Shown: positions 43,860 to 52,371 of the stretch, piece after piece | How positions within the stretch are numbered: position 1 is the stretch's first letter | How the letters are laid out: the number at the start of each line of letters is the position of its first letter | Assembly (NCBI GenBank): GCA_024743195.1 | Contig: JANSXE010000008.1 | Location: forward strand, 1 to 64,000 | DNA length: 64,000 nucleotides | Reading direction: 5' to 3' | Source of the DNA: Alphaproteobacteria bacterium | GTDB lineage: Bacteria; Pseudomonadota; Alphaproteobacteria; UBA8366; Aestuariispiraceae | Notes under the pieces: model-generated | The model's database searches: none | The model's input: only the letters and a program-made list of their open reading frames with translations | Told to the model about the DNA's origin: nothing | Made by a program: the position numbers and the translations under genes

Positions 43860-44903
43860 ATGCCTGCGACGCCTGGACCCGACCCCGAAAGCTGGCTGAC
43901 CGTTGAGGCGGGCGGGCTCTATTGCCGGCCCGGCGATTTCTACATCGACCCCCACCGACCGGCGGACCGGGCCGTCGTCACGCACGGCCACGCCGACCAT
44001 GCGCGGCCCGGCAACGGCGCGGTGCTCGCCACCGAGGGTACGCTGGCCATCATGCGGGCGCGCTACGGCGACGCGGCCTGGCGCGCGGCGCAATGCGCCG
44101 GATACGGCGAGACGGTGCGCATCGGGCCCGTCGCGGTCTCCTTCGCGCCGGCGGGCCATGTGCTGGGCAGCGCGCAGGCGGTCTTGGAGTATCACGGCGC
44201 GCGCGTCGTGGTCTCCGGCGACTACAAGCGTCGGCGCGACCCGACCTGCACCGCCTTCGACCCGGTCCCCTGCGACGTCTTCATCACGGAAGCCACCTTC
44301 GGCCTGCCGGTCTTCCGCCATCCGCCCGACGCGGAGGAGGTCGCGAAGCTGCTGGCCGCGCAGGAGGCCTTTCCGGAGCGTCCGATCCTGCTCGGCGCCT
44401 ATGCGCTGGGCAAGGCGCAGCGTCTGATCCGGCTCTTGCGGGAGGCGGGGGTCGACCGACCGATCTATCTGCACGGCGCGATGCAGGCCCTGTGCGATCT
44501 CTACGAGGCGCAGGGGGTTCCGCTCGGCCCGCTTGTTCCCGTCGCGGGCGCAGACCGCAAGAGGCTCGCCGGGGAGATCGTGCTGTGCCCGCCCTCGGCG
44601 CTCGCCGACCGCTGGAGCCGCGGCTTCAAGGATCCGCTGACCGCGATGGCGTCGGGGTGGATGCGGGTGCGTCAGCGCGCGCGCCAGCGCAATGTGGAGC
44701 TGCCGCTGATCCTCTCGGACCATGCCGATTGGGACGAACTGACCGCGACGCTGGAGGATGTCGGCGCCCCGCGCGTCTGGGTGACCCACGGGCGCGAGGA
44801 GGCGCTGGTGCATCACGCCCGCGCCCGCGGCTTCGACGCCAAGGCGCTCTCCCTGGTCGGTCGGGAGGACGAGGACGCGGACGGCGAAGAGTCCGCACCG
44901 TGA
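43860..44903 (+). CDS. Ligase-associated MBL-fold DNA exonuclease
   Basis: This 347-aa metallo-beta-lactamase-fold nuclease opens with GGLYCRPGDFYIDPHRPA and has the metal motif THGHADHARPG, then AGHVLGSAQ, SGDYKRRRDPT, EATFGLPVFRHP and the final SDHADWDEL and VTHGREEAL. This is the exonuclease usually coded with an ATP-dependent DNA ligase and often a Lhr-type helicase, in a DNA-repair set. Here the ligase starts within its stop codon (GTGA overlap), while the helicase is not adjacent. Confidence 0.92.
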   Translation: MPATPGPDPESWLTVEAGGLYCRPGDFYIDPHRPADRAVVTHGHADHARPGNGAVLATEGTLAIMRARYGDAAWRAAQCAGYGETVRIGPVAVSFAPAGHVLGSAQAVLEYHGARVVVSGDYKRRRDPTCTAFDPVPCDVFITEATFGLPVFRHPPDAEEVAKLLAAQEAFPERPILLGAYALGKAQRLIRLLREAGVDRPIYLHGAMQALCDLYEAQGVPLGPLVPVAGADRKRLAGEIVLCPPSALADRWSRGFKDPLTAMASGWMRVRQRARQRNVELPLILSDHADWDELTATLEDVGAPRVWVTHGREEALVHHARARGFDAKALSLVGREDEDADGEESAP

Positions 44904-46516
44904 GGGCCTTCGCCGATCTCCTGGAACGGCTCGTTTTCACGGCCTCGCGCAGCGCCAAGCTGCGTCATCTGGAGCGGTACTTCGCAAGCGCTCCCGATCC
45001 GGAGCGCGGCTGGGCGCTGGCCGCCCTGGCCGACGGGTTCGAGACCCGCTACGCGACGCCCGCCATGGTCCGGGCGTTGGTTGAGGAGCGGGTCGATCCG
45101 ACGCTCTTCCGCCTCTCCTATGACTATGTGGGCGATCTGGCGGAGACCGTTTCCCTGATCTGGCCCGCGGTGGGGAGCGCGACCGTGACGGAGGCGAAGC
45201 AGGCGGGAGAGGCGCCCGGCTTGGCCGAGGTGGTCGAAACCCTGGCCCGGACGGGGCGCGCCGAGCGGCCGGCGCTGCTGGCCGACTGGCTCGACCGGCT
45301 CGACCCGAGCGCGCGCTTCGCGCTTCTGAAGCTCCTGATGGGGGGGATGCGGGTCGGCGTGTCGGCGCGGCTCGCCAAGACGGCGTTGGCCCGCTTCGGC
45401 GGCGTCGAGCTCGACCGGATCGAGGAAATCTGGTTCGGCCTGACGCCGCCTTACGCGGATCTCTTCGCCTGGCTCGACGGCCGGGCCCCGCCGCCGCAGG
45501 TGGACGGCCGGCTGATGTTCCGCCCGATGATGCTCGCCAACCCGCTGGAGGAGGCGGACCTCGAGGCGCTCGCGCCCGACGCCTTCGCCGCCGAATGGAA
45601 GTGGGACGGGATCCGCGTGCAGCTGGCCGCCGCCGACGGGGAGGCGAAACTCTACTCCCGCACGGGCGACGAGATCGGCGCAAGCTTCCCGGAGATCGCC
45701 GGCGCCGCGGACTTCCACGCTGTGCTGGACGGCGAATTGCTGATCGTGCGCGACGACGTCGTGCGCCCCTTCAACGATCTACAGCAGCGGCTCGGCCGCA
45801 AGCGCGTAACGCGCAAGCAGTTGGCCGCGCATCCGGCGCATCTGCGCGTCTATGACATGCTGTTCGAAGCGGGCGAGGATCTGCGCGCGCTGCCGCTCGA
45901 CGCGCGCCGCGCGCGCCTCGCCGCCTTCGTCGCGCGGGCGAACAAGAGCTGGCTCGATCTGTCGCCGGAGGTCCCGTTCGCCGCCTGGGACGATCTGCGC
46001 GCCCATCGCGGCGACGCCCGCGACGCCGGGATCGAAGGGCTGATGCTGAAGCGCCGCGACAGCCCCTATCTCGCCGGGAGGCCCAAGGGCCCCTGGTTCA
46101 AGTGGAAGCGCGATCCGCTGAGCGCCGATTGCATCCTGATGTACGCTCAGCGCGGCCACGGAAAGCGCTCCAGCTTCTATTCGGACTTCACCTTCGGGGT
46201 CTGGCGCGGGGAGGAGGTGACGCCGGTGGGCAAGGCCTATTCGGGCTTCACCGACGCGGAGCTGCGCCAGCTCGACAAATGGGTGCGCGACCATACGGTC
46301 GACCGCTTCGGGCCGGTGCGCGCCGTCTCCTTCGGGCTGGTGCTGGAGGTGGCGTTCGATTCGCTGCATCGCTCCACCCGTCACAAGTCGGGCCTCGCCA
46401 TGCGCTTCCCGCGGATCAGCCGGATCCGCTGGGACAAGCCGGCGGCGGAGGCGGATCGTCTGGAGGCGCTGGAGCGGCTGATCGAACGGCCGGCCGCTGC
46501 GCCGCCGGCCGAGTAG
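44900..46516 (+). CDS. ATP-dependent DNA ligase, exonuclease-associated type
   Basis: This 538-aa ligase has an N-terminal helical DNA-binding domain, the adenylation motif EWKWDGIRVQ (catalytic Lys near residue 233), GELLIVRDD, GLMLKRRDSPY, WFKWKRDP and an OB-fold C-terminus (VLEVAFDSLHRSTRHKSGLAMRFPRISRIR). It starts with GTG 44900, overlapping the exonuclease stop, so the two are translationally coupled. The ORF-track start at 43922 is a shadow of the exonuclease gene. It likely works in DNA repair beside the NAD-dependent LigA of replication. Confidence 0.93.
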   Translation: MRAFADLLERLVFTASRSAKLRHLERYFASAPDPERGWALAALADGFETRYATPAMVRALVEERVDPTLFRLSYDYVGDLAETVSLIWPAVGSATVTEAKQAGEAPGLAEVVETLARTGRAERPALLADWLDRLDPSARFALLKLLMGGMRVGVSARLAKTALARFGGVELDRIEEIWFGLTPPYADLFAWLDGRAPPPQVDGRLMFRPMMLANPLEEADLEALAPDAFAAEWKWDGIRVQLAAADGEAKLYSRTGDEIGASFPEIAGAADFHAVLDGELLIVRDDVVRPFNDLQQRLGRKRVTRKQLAAHPAHLRVYDMLFEAGEDLRALPLDARRARLAAFVARANKSWLDLSPEVPFAAWDDLRAHRGDARDAGIEGLMLKRRDSPYLAGRPKGPWFKWKRDPLSADCILMYAQRGHGKRSSFYSDFTFGVWRGEEVTPVGKAYSGFTDAELRQLDKWVRDHTVDRFGPVRAVSFGLVLEVAFDSLHRSTRHKSGLAMRFPRISRIRWDKPAAEADRLEALERLIERPAAAPPAE

Positions 46517-46592
46517 GCGACGCCGCGACGCCCCGCCGCAGGCCGGCGTTCCGTCTGGTCAGGGGACCTGCGCGGGTCTATATGGCGGGGCG

Positions 46593-47678
46593 ATGAGAGC
46601 CGTTTTCAATTTCCCCGCAAGCGGCGCGGCGGCGCCGGGCGCGGACGCTCGCGACAGGCGCGCCGTCGGCCTCTGGCTGGCCGCCAGCGCGTTGATGGTC
46701 TTCGCCATGATGATCATCGGGGCGATCACACGTCTGACCGAAAGCGGCCTGTCCATGGTCGAGTGGCGGCCGCTGATCGGGACCCTGCCGCCCCTGACCG
46801 ACGCGGAGTGGGACCGCGTCTTCCAGCTCTACCGCCAGACCTCGCAATACCAACTCATGAATCGCGGCATGGAGCTGGCGCAGTTCAAGGAGATTTTCTT
46901 CTGGGAGTGGTTCCATCGGCTGTGGGGGCGGCTGATCGGCCTCGTCTTCGCGCTGCCCTTCTTCTGGTTCCTGATCCGCGGGCGGCTGCCGGCCGGCTAT
47001 CTGAAGCACGGCGTCATCCTGCTGGCGCTGGGCGGGCTGCAGGGGCTGATCGGCGCCTGGATGGTCGAAAGCGGCTTTGTCGATCGGACCGAGGTCAGCC
47101 AGTATCGCCTCGCCGTCCATCTGGGCATGGCCTTCCTGATCCTGGCTTATCTGCTCTGGCTCACGCTCTCGTTGCTGTGGCCGGTGGAGTCGGGACGGCC
47201 GGCGGCCCCGCGCGGCCATCGCCGCCTGGGCGCCTGGTGCCATGCGATCGTCTTCGTAACGGTCCTGTCCGGCGCGCTGGTCGCCGGCAGCCGCGCCGGC
47301 TTCATCTACAACGAGTGGCCGACCATGGGCGGCGGGTTTCTGCCCAGTCCGTTCTGGGACCCGGCGCTCGGCTGGCGGAACCTGTTCGAAAACCTGGCCG
47401 TGGTGCAGTTCGACCATCGCATTTTGGCCTATCTGAGCGTCGCCGTGGTCGCCGGATTCTGGCTGTGGACCCAGGCCTTGGGCCAGGACGTGCACCGCCG
47501 GGTTCGCTGGGCGGCGCACGCCATGATGGCGGGGGTGCTGCTGCAGGCCGCGCTGGGCGTCGCGACGCTGCTGTCGATCGTCTGGCTGCCGCTGGGGGTG
47601 CTGCACCAGGCCGGCGCCGCGATCGTCTTCTGCCTGACCATCTGGGCCGTTAAGGAACTGCGGGGCGCGCCGCAGTAA
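46593..47678 (+). CDS. ctaA: Haem A synthase
   Basis: This 361-aa membrane protein converts haem O to haem A for aa3-type oxidases. It has about eight transmembrane segments and the conserved motifs IGAITRLTESGLSMVEWRP, FFWEWFHRLWGR, YRLAVHLGMAF, FIYNEWPTMG, VVQFDHRILAY and GVLHQAGAA, with the four haem-related histidines. Residues DTQ-type acidic stretches are absent, typical of the alphaproteobacterial class. The gene is single. Its stop codon lies in the loop of a 14-bp hairpin. Confidence 0.95.
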   Translation: MRAVFNFPASGAAAPGADARDRRAVGLWLAASALMVFAMMIIGAITRLTESGLSMVEWRPLIGTLPPLTDAEWDRVFQLYRQTSQYQLMNRGMELAQFKEIFFWEWFHRLWGRLIGLVFALPFFWFLIRGRLPAGYLKHGVILLALGGLQGLIGAWMVESGFVDRTEVSQYRLAVHLGMAFLILAYLLWLTLSLLWPVESGRPAAPRGHRRLGAWCHAIVFVTVLSGALVAGSRAGFIYNEWPTMGGGFLPSPFWDPALGWRNLFENLAVVQFDHRILAYLSVAVVAGFWLWTQALGQDVHRRVRWAAHAMMAGVLLQAALGVATLLSIVWLPLGVLHQAGAAIVFCLTIWAVKELRGAPQ

Positions 47679-47692
47679 GCGGCGCGCCCCGC
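47660..47692. terminator. Perfect 14-bp hairpin enclosing the ctaA stop codon
   Basis: GCGGGGCGCGCCGC (47660-47673) and GCGGCGCGCCCCGC (47679-47692) are perfect complements with the five-base loop AGTAA. The ctaA stop TAA is the last three bases of that loop. The hairpin lies between convergent ctaA and doxX, so it may end transcription from both sides. There is no T-run, so the mechanism may be stability or pausing rather than simple intrinsic termination. Confidence 0.7.
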
Positions 47693-47709
47693 CGCGTCCC
47701 GTCGGACGC

Positions 47710-48168
47710 TCAGACTTCGCGGCCGATCAGCCGATCGAGGCTGAAGCGCCCGCCGCCGCGCACCGCGAAGAACAGCGCGGCGATCCCCCACATCAGCGGG
47801 TATTCGTAGCCGCCCTGGGTCCACAGGAAGCCGTTGCCGGCGTGGAACAGGACCGCGTTGGCCATGAAGACGGCGACGGCGAGCGCGACCGGCCGGGTCA
47901 GCAGGCCGAGGGCCAGCATCAGTCCGCCGACGAACTCCACCAGGCCGACGGCGAGCGCGAGCGCGAAGGCCGGCTCGTAGCCGACGCTGGCGAAGAAGTC
48001 GGCCGTGCCTTGCAGGCCGCCGAACAGCTTGCCGTAGCCGTGCGGAACCAGCAGCAGGCCGACGGTCGCGCGCAACGCCGGCTCGGCGAGCGGCGTCAAC
48101 GCATCGGTGACAGGGGCCGCGGCCCGGATCAGGCGGCGCGGGGCGTTGGTCTCGGTGCTCAGGCTCAT
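47710..48168 (-). CDS. DoxX-family membrane protein
   Basis: This 152-aa protein has four hydrophobic segments and DoxX-family landmarks: ALRATVGLLLVPHGYGKLFGG, TADFFASVGYEPAFALALAVGLVEFVGGLMLALGLLTRPVALAVAVFM, and FLWTQGGYEYPLMW. The start ATG 48168 follows GGAGGAGAAAG; the ORF-track start at 48183 lies in that site. DoxX-like proteins occur with redox, thiosulfate or stress systems but the activity is usually unknown. A 9-bp dyad upstream (48247-48282) suggests regulation. Confidence 0.88.
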   Translation of the reverse strand: MSLSTETNAPRRLIRAAAPVTDALTPLAEPALRATVGLLLVPHGYGKLFGGLQGTADFFASVGYEPAFALALAVGLVEFVGGLMLALGLLTRPVALAVAVFMANAVLFHAGNGFLWTQGGYEYPLMWGIAALFFAVRGGGRFSLDRLIGREV

Positions 48169-48246
48169 GACTTTCTCCTCCATCTCCGGTTCGACGCGGC
48201 GGGCGCGTCCCGCCCGGTACGGAGGAGATATCGCGAATCCTTAAAG

Positions 48247-48282
48247 GGAAACAATTATGGTCTATGAACACATATTGTTTCC
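48247..48282. promoter_or_regulatory. Perfect 9-bp inverted repeat GGAAACAAT-N18-ATTGTTTCC upstream of doxX
   Basis: The arms lie at 48247-48255 and 48274-48282 in a short AT-rich island, 79-115 bp upstream of the doxX start. The spacing and AT content fit a repressor operator overlapping a promoter. The regulator is not identified. The island lies just downstream of the chemoreceptor stop codon (48293), so it is not inside a gene. Confidence 0.65.
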
Positions 48283-48292
48283 AAAAAGAGCT

Positions 48293-50023
48293 TCATGGTT
48301 TGTAGCCCAGACGCAGATTGCCCCATTGCCGCCCGCGCACCGTGATCGGGACGGTCATGTCCTTCATCAGGACGAAGGCGCCGCCGCCCATGTCGCGCAG
48401 ATAGCTCTGGATCAGGAAGGGCTGATCGTTCGCACCGGCGGCCTTGCCCGTCCGGTCGGTGAAGATGCGCCGATTGCGGCAGTTGGCGGCGTTCCAGACC
48501 GGATCGTCCGGCCGCTGCGGTTTGGAGTATTTCAGATTGTGGGTCGGCAGATAGCCGTTGCGATCGACCGCCGCGCAGAAGGCGATGCGCTCGTCCGCCT
48601 CCGAGACCGGCTCCTGGATGGGCGGCAGGATGCGGTCCAGGACCGCATTGTAGCGGGTGCTGTGCTGCTGCGGATCGCTGCCCTCGATCGGCCGGTAGTC
48701 GGTGTCGAACAGGGCGTCCAAAGACAGCTCGCCCGTCTCGACCGTGCGCTCGAAGACGGCCGAAACCTCCGCGGCGGCCCGGGTCAGCAGATCGATGAAC
48801 GGCTGGTCGAGCGCGATATGGGCGCGCACGAAGGCCTCCAGCGCCGCCTCCTGACCGGGATCGAGCCGCAACCGGTCGCCGGTCAGCCGACCGCGCAGCG
48901 CGCCCAGTCCGGGGAGGGACAGGGCCGTCTCGCCATCGGGCAGGGGGCCGTCGGCGGCTTCGCTCGCCTGCAGGCGGGCGCCGGCGGCGTCGAGATCGTC
49001 GACCGCGACCGGAATCCGTCGGCCGCCGAGCGTCAGCGTCCCCGTCAGCGTCACCGGCAGGCGCGCCGGCGCATAGTCGCCCGAGCGCGCCTTGGTCGAT
49101 TGGATCGCGGTTCCGAGCCGTCCCTCCAAGGCGCCGATCATCTTGTGAACCTGCACCGCCTGATCGCGTTGGGTGTCGGCCAGGCGGGCCGTCTCCTCCA
49201 CCTTGCCGGAAACGCCGTCGACCGCATCGCTGACCGCCTGCGCCCCGCTTGCGGTCTCCTGCGCGTTGCGGCCGATCTCGCGGATCGCCTCCTGCTGCTG
49301 GCCGACGGCGCCGGCGGCCTCGCCGGAGCAGGCTTCGACCTCGTGGATCGCGGCGCCGATCGATTCGATGGCCGCGACGGCGTCTTTCGTCACCTGCTGG
49401 ATCTCGGCGATCTGTTCGGCGATCCGTTGCGTCGCCTCGGCGGTCTGACCGGCGAGCGACTTCACCTCGCCCGCCACCACCGCGAAGCCCTTTCCGGCGT
49501 CGCCCGCGCGCGCCGCCTCGATCGTCGCATTGAGGGCCAGCAGGTTGGTCTGGCTCGCGATGTCCTCGATCAGTTTCACGATGGCGCCGATCTTGGCGGA
49601 CGCCTGGGAAAGCGCGCCGACGACCTCGCCCGCGCGGCGCGTTTCGGCGACCGCCGTTTCCGCCTGGCTGCTGGTCCGCCCGACCTGCTCCTCGATGACG
49701 GCGGCCGACGCGGCCAATTCTTCCGTGGCCGCCGCCACGGCCTCGACGTTTCGCCCGGCGGCTTCCGCCGTCTCCCGCAGATCGGTGCAGAGTTGCGAGA
49801 CGGCGGCGAGCGCGGCGGCGACGCCTTCCGCGGCGTTCTCCATCACGTCGCTTGCCTCGTTCGCGTCCGCGACGGTGCCTTCGATCTCGCCCTGGAAGGC
49901 GTCGGCGAGCGTCAGGAGTTCGCGCCGCTGCCACAGCAGGGCGGCGTCGGCGGCGCGCACCGCGTCGGCGCCGGCCGCCGAATCCGAGTCTTCAGGGGTC
50001 GGCTTGGCGTCGTCCCAAGGCAT
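48293..50023 (-). CDS. Soluble methyl-accepting chemotaxis protein with C-terminal sensor
   Basis: This 576-aa chemoreceptor-like protein lacks transmembrane segments. The MCP signalling region comes first (about 30-300), with the hairpin tip-type sequence IEDIASQTNLLALNATIEAARAGDAGKGFAVVAGEVKSLA. A PilZ-like segment follows (TGTLTLGGRRIPVAVDDLDAAGARLQA). The C-terminal part (about 420-576; ALFDTDYRPIEGSDPQQHST, FCAAVDRNGYLPTHNLKYS, GNLRLGYKP) looks like a small cache-type or haem-like sensor domain found at the end of soluble receptors. The start ATG 50023 follows AGGAGG; the ORF track begins at 50086. It probably reports an internal signal such as redox state. Confidence 0.85.
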   Translation of the reverse strand: MPWDDAKPTPEDSDSAAGADAVRAADAALLWQRRELLTLADAFQGEIEGTVADANEASDVMENAAEGVAAALAAVSQLCTDLRETAEAAGRNVEAVAAATEELAASAAVIEEQVGRTSSQAETAVAETRRAGEVVGALSQASAKIGAIVKLIEDIASQTNLLALNATIEAARAGDAGKGFAVVAGEVKSLAGQTAEATQRIAEQIAEIQQVTKDAVAAIESIGAAIHEVEACSGEAAGAVGQQQEAIREIGRNAQETASGAQAVSDAVDGVSGKVEETARLADTQRDQAVQVHKMIGALEGRLGTAIQSTKARSGDYAPARLPVTLTGTLTLGGRRIPVAVDDLDAAGARLQASEAADGPLPDGETALSLPGLGALRGRLTGDRLRLDPGQEAALEAFVRAHIALDQPFIDLLTRAAAEVSAVFERTVETGELSLDALFDTDYRPIEGSDPQQHSTRYNAVLDRILPPIQEPVSEADERIAFCAAVDRNGYLPTHNLKYSKPQRPDDPVWNAANCRNRRIFTDRTGKAAGANDQPFLIQSYLRDMGGGAFVLMKDMTVPITVRGRQWGNLRLGYKP

Positions 50024-50191
50024 AGGCGGCGTCCTCCTGCTCTCTTTTCCGGTCGCGCGGGCGGCCCGGTTTTCCGGGTCTTGCACACGCGCCGCGCGTC
50101 TTTCTTCGCATCCTGTGGATGGTCATACTCTGGTAAGGGTTAACGAATGGATAACCGGCGCGGGGTCGCGCTTGGTCGCGCCCCAGAAAAC

Positions 50192-50212
50192 TTGTTTGTG
50201 TACGAATGAATT
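50192..50212. promoter_or_regulatory. Candidate operator upstream of hyuAB, shared with Mo-hydroxylase operon
   Basis: TTGTTTGTGTACGAATGAATT lies 84 bp upstream of the hyuA start in an AT-rich island. The core TTTGTGTACGAATGA recurs with one change upstream of the molybdenum hydroxylase operon (TTTGTATACGAATGA, 62229-62243). TTTGTRTACGAA is nearly palindromic and has the GT/AC spacing used by FCD-type GntR repressors. Confidence 0.7.
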
Positions 50213-50295
50213 GACCGGCGCCTGGAATTCGGAGACGGTTGCGAGCCGGCGCGCCGCGCGAACGCGCCGACGGGCGGTACAGGACCGGGCAAGGG

Positions 50296-52371
50296 ATGGC
50301 GAGGGCTATGGGCGGCGGGATCGTCGGCTGCGACGTGGGCGGCACCTTCACCGACCTGATCTATATCGAGACCGATCCGACGGGCGGCGGCGCGGGCGCG
50401 GTCCGCATCGCCAAGGCCCCGACGACGCTCGACAATCAGGCCTTCGGCGTGCTGCACGCGCTGGATTCGGCCGGCGCCGACGCGGCGGCGATCGACGCGC
50501 TGGTGCACGGCACGACGACCACGACCAACGCGGTGCTGGAGCGCAAGCTCGCCAAGACCGGCCTGATCACCACCGCGGGCTTTCGCGACGTGTTGGAGCT
50601 GGGCCGGCGCACCCGCCCGCACAGCTATGGGCTGAAGGGGGCGTTCCGGCCGCTGATCCCGCGCGAACTGCGGCTTGAGGTTCCGGAGCGCCTGGATGCG
50701 GACGGCGAGGTGGTGACGCCGCTCGACGAAGCCGCGGTGCGCCGGGCGGTCGAGGCGCTGATGGCGGCGGGATGCGAAGCGCTGGTGATCCATTTCCTGC
50801 ACGCCTACAAGAATCCCGCGCACGAACGCCGCGCGGCCGAGATCGCCGCGGAGCTCTGGCCCAACCGCTACATCACCCAAGGCCATGCGCTCCTGAGCGA
50901 GTATCGCGAGTACGAGCGCGGCGTGACCGCCGCGGTCAACGCCTCCGTCCAGCCGATCCTGGAGCGCTATATCGCCCGCCTCGCGGACGAACTGGCGGGC
51001 CGCGGCTACGCCAAGGATCTGCTCGTCATGCAGGGCAATGGCGGCGTCGTCTCCGGCCGTATCGTCGCGGAGACGGCGGTCAACACCGTGATGTCCGGCC
51101 CGGCCTCGGGCGTGATGGCGGCGGCCTACACGGGCGCGGCGGCGGGGGTCGACACGCTCATCACCTTCGACATGGGCGGCACCAGCTGCGACGTGGGCCT
51201 GATCCGCGACGGCGCGCCCCAGGTCTCCAACGAGCTGGAGATCGAGTACGCCATGCCCGTCCACGTGCCCATGGTCGACGTCCACACGATCGGGGCGGGC
51301 GGCGGCTCGATCGCCGCGATCGACGAGGGCGGCCTGTTGCGCGTCGGGCCGGAAAGCGCGGGCGCGACCCCGGGGCCGATCTGCTACGGCCGCGGCGGGA
51401 CGGAGCCCACGATCACCGACGCGAACCTGGCGCTCGGGCGGCTCGACCCGGACGCGCTGCTGGCGGTCGACAACCCGGTCAGCCTGTGGGACGTGCGAGA
51501 GGCGATCGGCGCGCGGATCGGCCGGCCGCTCGGCCTCGACTGGGAGCAGGCCGCCGCCGCCATCCTGCGCATCGCCGACGACAAGATGGCCGGCGCGGTG
51601 CGCATGGTCTCGCTCAGCCGCGGGCACGATCCGCGCGACTTCGCGCTCTTCCCCTTCGGCGGGGCGGGCCCGCTGCACGCCGCCTCGATCGCGCGGGAAT
51701 TGGGCGTGCCGAGGCTGTTGATCCCGGCGCGGCCCGGCGTGACCAACGCGCTCGGCTGCGTCGTGGCCGACCTGCGGCACGACTACGTCAACACGCTGAA
51801 CGAGCCAATGGGGACGGTCGACATGGCCGAAGTCCGCGCGGTGCTGGAGGAGCAGATCGCGCAGGGTCGCGAGACGATCGCGCGCGAAGGCGCGGCGGTC
51901 GAGGCCGTGCGCGTGCTGCACAGCGCCGACATGCAGTTCGTCGGGCAGAGCCACCTGCTCTCGGTTCCCGTCTCCGGCCCGGACGTCAGCCGCGAGACGC
52001 TGCAGCAAGCGTTCGAGGCCGCTTATTGGGCGCGCTTCGAGGTCAGCCTGCCGGAGATCAAGGCCAACCTCGTGAACCTGCACACCGCCGTCATCGGCAA
52101 GCGCCCGCCGGTCGATCTGTCGAACCTGATCGACGAGCCGCGCGCCGACAGCCTGGACGGCGCGCGAACCGGAATGCGCCCGGTCTGGTTCGCGGGCGCC
52201 GGCTGGGTGGAGACCCCCCTCTACGCCCGCGGCAAGCTGGCGACCGGCTTCACCATCGCCGGGCCGGCGATCGTCGAACAGCTCGACACCACCATCGTGA
52301 TCGAGCCCGACATGACCGCGAGCGTGGACGCCATGGGCAATCTCGACGTGCGGATCGGAGGCGCAGCATGA
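50296..52371 (+). CDS. hyuA: Hydantoinase/oxoprolinase family protein, HyuA type
   Basis: This 691-aa subunit belongs to the ATP-dependent N-methylhydantoinase/5-oxoprolinase/acetone-carboxylase group. Motifs include GCDVGGTFTDLIYIE, HGTTTTTNAVLERK, VMQGNGGVVSGRIVAE, FDMGGTSCDVGLI, GAGGGSIAAID and PGPICYGRGG. It works with HyuB, whose gene overlaps by ATGA. The start is uncertain: ATG 50296 or ATG 50308 (GAGGG nearby). It would open a cyclic amide, such as a hydantoin or lactam, at the cost of ATP; the real substrate is not fixed by sequence. A motif shared with the molybdenum hydroxylase operon lies upstream. Confidence 0.9.
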   Translation: MARAMGGGIVGCDVGGTFTDLIYIETDPTGGGAGAVRIAKAPTTLDNQAFGVLHALDSAGADAAAIDALVHGTTTTTNAVLERKLAKTGLITTAGFRDVLELGRRTRPHSYGLKGAFRPLIPRELRLEVPERLDADGEVVTPLDEAAVRRAVEALMAAGCEALVIHFLHAYKNPAHERRAAEIAAELWPNRYITQGHALLSEYREYERGVTAAVNASVQPILERYIARLADELAGRGYAKDLLVMQGNGGVVSGRIVAETAVNTVMSGPASGVMAAAYTGAAAGVDTLITFDMGGTSCDVGLIRDGAPQVSNELEIEYAMPVHVPMVDVHTIGAGGGSIAAIDEGGLLRVGPESAGATPGPICYGRGGTEPTITDANLALGRLDPDALLAVDNPVSLWDVREAIGARIGRPLGLDWEQAAAAILRIADDKMAGAVRMVSLSRGHDPRDFALFPFGGAGPLHAASIARELGVPRLLIPARPGVTNALGCVVADLRHDYVNTLNEPMGTVDMAEVRAVLEEQIAQGRETIAREGAAVEAVRVLHSADMQFVGQSHLLSVPVSGPDVSRETLQQAFEAAYWARFEVSLPEIKANLVNLHTAVIGKRPPVDLSNLIDEPRADSLDGARTGMRPVWFAGAGWVETPLYARGKLATGFTIAGPAIVEQLDTTIVIEPDMTASVDAMGNLDVRIGGAA

